Source: UBA493 sp035655435
Lineage (GTDB): Archaea; Iainarchaeota; Iainarchaeia; Iainarchaeales; Iainarchaeaceae
Assembly (NCBI GenBank): GCA_035655435.1
Contig: DASRUN010000067.1
Location: 1-15,765 of the forward strand
Length of the DNA: 15,765 bases
Direction of reading: 5' to 3'
The notes beneath the pieces were generated by a model that did not search any database, was not told where the DNA came from, and worked only from the letters and a program-made list of their open reading frames with translations. Made by a program: the position numbers and the translations under genes. Below are positions 14,143-15,765 of the stretch, piece after piece; the first letter of the stretch is position 1, and each line of letters starts with the position of its first letter.

Positions 14143-14149
14143 TTTAAAG
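14143..14149 (+). promoter_or_regulatory. Possible TATA box of the dockerin gene
   Basis: TTTAAAG about 48 nt before the GTG at 14194 would give a leader of about 22 nt. No Shine-Dalgarno sequence follows it, so the assignment is weak. The rest of the divergent region 14030-14193 shows no other clear site. Confidence 0.25.
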
Positions 14150-14193
14150 AATTTGCAAAAGGGGTTCATAGATTTGTTTTTTTTGGGTTGGTT

Positions 14194-15765
14194 GTGTTGA
14201 AAAAAATCCTTTTTGCATTAATTTTTTTCTTTTGTCTTTGTTTGGTGTCTTTTTCTTTTGCACAGCCCATAGGATCCGGTTCTCCGGGGTTGAAGGGTGC
14301 ATGGAATTTTAATGATGATATTTCAGATGGAATTGCACTTGATATTTCTCCAAACAATCTTAACGCCTCATGTGCCGATGCAAATTGCCCGGTTTTTGTA
14401 GGCGCGGGAAAATTTCAGGGAGCATATTCTTTCGACGGGATTTTTGACTATCTTTCAGTTCCTAACAACGCCGCATTAAATCCCACAACCGCAATCACAT
14501 TATCTGCATGGATTAATCCCATAAATTTTACGGGAAACAGGCGCATAATCCAAAAAGGAGACACAGACAATCAATACAGATTGCTTGCGGAATCAGGTGT
14601 GCTAAAATTCAACTTGACCGGAGTTACAAGCGGTTCGATAACATCGGCACTTCCTTCGCTCAACCAATGGCATCATATTGCGGGAACATTTGATGGTTCT
14701 ACAATCAAATTGTACGTTGACGGAGTTGTAGTAAATCAAAAATCCGCAAGCGGGAACATTGCAGTTACAACCACTCCTCTTTACATCGGAGTAAAAAAAA
14801 TCGGAGCCCCTTCAGGGGATCATTTTAGAGGTTTAATTGATGATGTGGGAGTATGGAATAGGGCGCTCTCTCAAACCGAGATAACTCAGCTTGCAGGCTC
14901 TGCAGGGGCTGCAAGGGGTTGCTTTGACAGGACAGGCGACAACAAAGTAAATGTTTTTGATTTTATTTTCGTTGCAAGCAGGATCCTGACAAATGATCTG
15001 ACCGCCGACCTTGATGGAACAGGCGATGTTATAATTAACGACGTTGCATTTTTGACAAGCAGGTTTGGAACTTGCATCGAAACAACGCCACAATGTTCTA
15101 TTGGAAGCCAAATTTCTGAACACTGTGTTTGCGCGAACAATCCCTACACTTTTGGATTTTGTTGCGCAACCGGACACTCAAGAACAATGTGTTCGGCATC
15201 CTCTTGCGGCAATGGAATAACAGAAGGAACAGAAACCTGTGATGATGCCGATTCTATTAACGGAGACGGTTGCTCAAGCACTTGCCAGATTGAAACCGGT
15301 TACTTGTGTGCTCCGTTGCAACCATCTTCCTGTTTCACAGAATCAACCGATAAAAATGTTCTTTTGACAAGTTTGGGAATCCCGCCTCTAACAGAGTTGC
15401 CCACACGAGCAGGATTAATTTCACAAACTTATGGCGGCTTTGAAGGAGGATTGTATCCGAATGCTTCCAACACAAGGCCGAGCGCGCACGAAACTGCAGG
15501 AATTTCCATTGCCAACACAATTATCCCGCTTAATTCTTCGGGAACTCCAAGCGTTGATGGAAATATTGTAATGGTTACAATAGGAATGTCCAACACGCGC
15601 GATGAAACAATAACTTTTGAATCAACAGTTGCAATTGATTCGAATGTTAACTCTAACTTAGTGATAGTTAATGGCGCGCAGGGAGGGCAGACAATAGATG
15701 CATGGGCAGATTCTGCAAATCCGGTTTGGTCGAATGTTACCGCCAATCTTGCCCTTGAAAACGTT
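14194..15765 (+). CDS. Secreted LamG-dockerin-Cys-rich protein, 3' end outside the window
   Basis: An open frame of 524 codons that continues past the window. GTG 14194 (or TTG 14197) starts a signal peptide (cut after about Ala23). A LamG/concanavalin-type fold follows (30-230; LKGAWNFNDD, LSAWINP, WHHIAGTFDGSTIKLYVDG, LIDDVGVWNRALSQTEI). Then a type I dockerin (244-294) with two EF-hand-like loops, D245-x3-D249-x6-D256 and D272-x-D274-x-T276-x6-D283, each ligand in place, bracketed by Cys243 and Cys294. A Cys module with C-x-CAN...GFCC (301-321) is next, then a DUF4215/myxococcus-type repeat (338-364, CGNGITEGTETCDDADSING then DGC). Residues from about 388 form another domain with GFEGGLYPNASNTRP, IGMSNT and VNGAQGGQT. 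The dockerin should bind a cohesin such as the one encoded divergently. Activity of the last domain is unknown. Confidence 0.85.
   Translation, partial: MLKKILFALIFFFCLCLVSFSFAQPIGSGSPGLKGAWNFNDDISDGIALDISPNNLNASCADANCPVFVGAGKFQGAYSFDGIFDYLSVPNNAALNPTTAITLSAWINPINFTGNRRIIQKGDTDNQYRLLAESGVLKFNLTGVTSGSITSALPSLNQWHHIAGTFDGSTIKLYVDGVVVNQKSASGNIAVTTTPLYIGVKKIGAPSGDHFRGLIDDVGVWNRALSQTEITQLAGSAGAARGCFDRTGDNKVNVFDFIFVASRILTNDLTADLDGTGDVIINDVAFLTSRFGTCIETTPQCSIGSQISEHCVCANNPYTFGFCCATGHSRTMCSASSCGNGITEGTETCDDADSINGDGCSSTCQIETGYLCAPLQPSSCFTESTDKNVLLTSLGIPPLTELPTRAGLISQTYGGFEGGLYPNASNTRPSAHETAGISIANTIIPLNSSGTPSVDGNIVMVTIGMSNTRDETITFESTVAIDSNVNSNLVIVNGAQGGQTIDAWADSANPVWSNVTANLALENV

Noticed and set aside
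14833..15177. Minus-strand ORFs opposite the dockerin region
   Set aside because: The plus-strand frame shows clear LamG, dockerin and Cys-rich motifs over the same stretch, so the others are antisense shadows.

Overview
The window looks like part of an AT-rich archaeal genome, most likely a DPANN-type lineage such as Diapherotrites or Woesearchaeota; the lineage is inferred from gene style, since there is no marker gene to place it. The archaeal call rests on four things: a pilin-like protein with a class III signal peptide (AQGSLEYL), archaeal TATA boxes 25-29 nt upstream of most start codons (leaderless transcription), several archaeal-style lipoproteins, and secreted cysteine-rich modular proteins.

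Layout. 1-131: C-terminal scrap and right-end hairpin of a probable IS200/IS605-type element. 280-5269 (minus): a Ca2+-type P-type ATPase, a large mosaic lipoprotein and a small membrane protein, each with its own possible promoter. 5380-6161 (plus): a possible 41-aa ORF and a VapBC toxin-antitoxin pair with a palindromic candidate operator. 6272-8666 (plus): a small lipoprotein, a protein with a sigma-70 region 2/3-like core, and a VIT1/CCC1 Fe/Mn transporter. 8669-8776 (minus): an unlisted 35-aa ORF with a good Shine-Dalgarno sequence. 8850-8871: a second hairpin built like the one at 94-124. 8947-11323 (minus): a duplicated ThyX-like protein overlapping a lipoprotein alpha/beta hydrolase. 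11401-11928 (plus): an orphan basic protein. 11935-14029 (minus): a membrane-anchored cohesin-domain protein overlapping a class III pilin-like protein. 14194 to the end (plus): a secreted LamG-dockerin-Cys-rich protein that runs off the window.

The most exciting part is 11.9-15.8 kb. A cohesin with a C-terminal membrane anchor, a pilin-like protein and a dockerin-bearing secreted carbohydrate-binding-like protein are encoded divergently from one intergenic region. This suggests a cell-surface docking system: the anchored cohesin would hold the secreted dockerin protein on the outside of the cell. The two large proteins also share a distinctive Cys-rich module. The second highlight is the sigma-70-like protein at 6829-7770, unexpected in a domain of life that initiates transcription with TBP/TFB. 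The third is the ThyX-like protein, whose signature motif is divided between its two halves.
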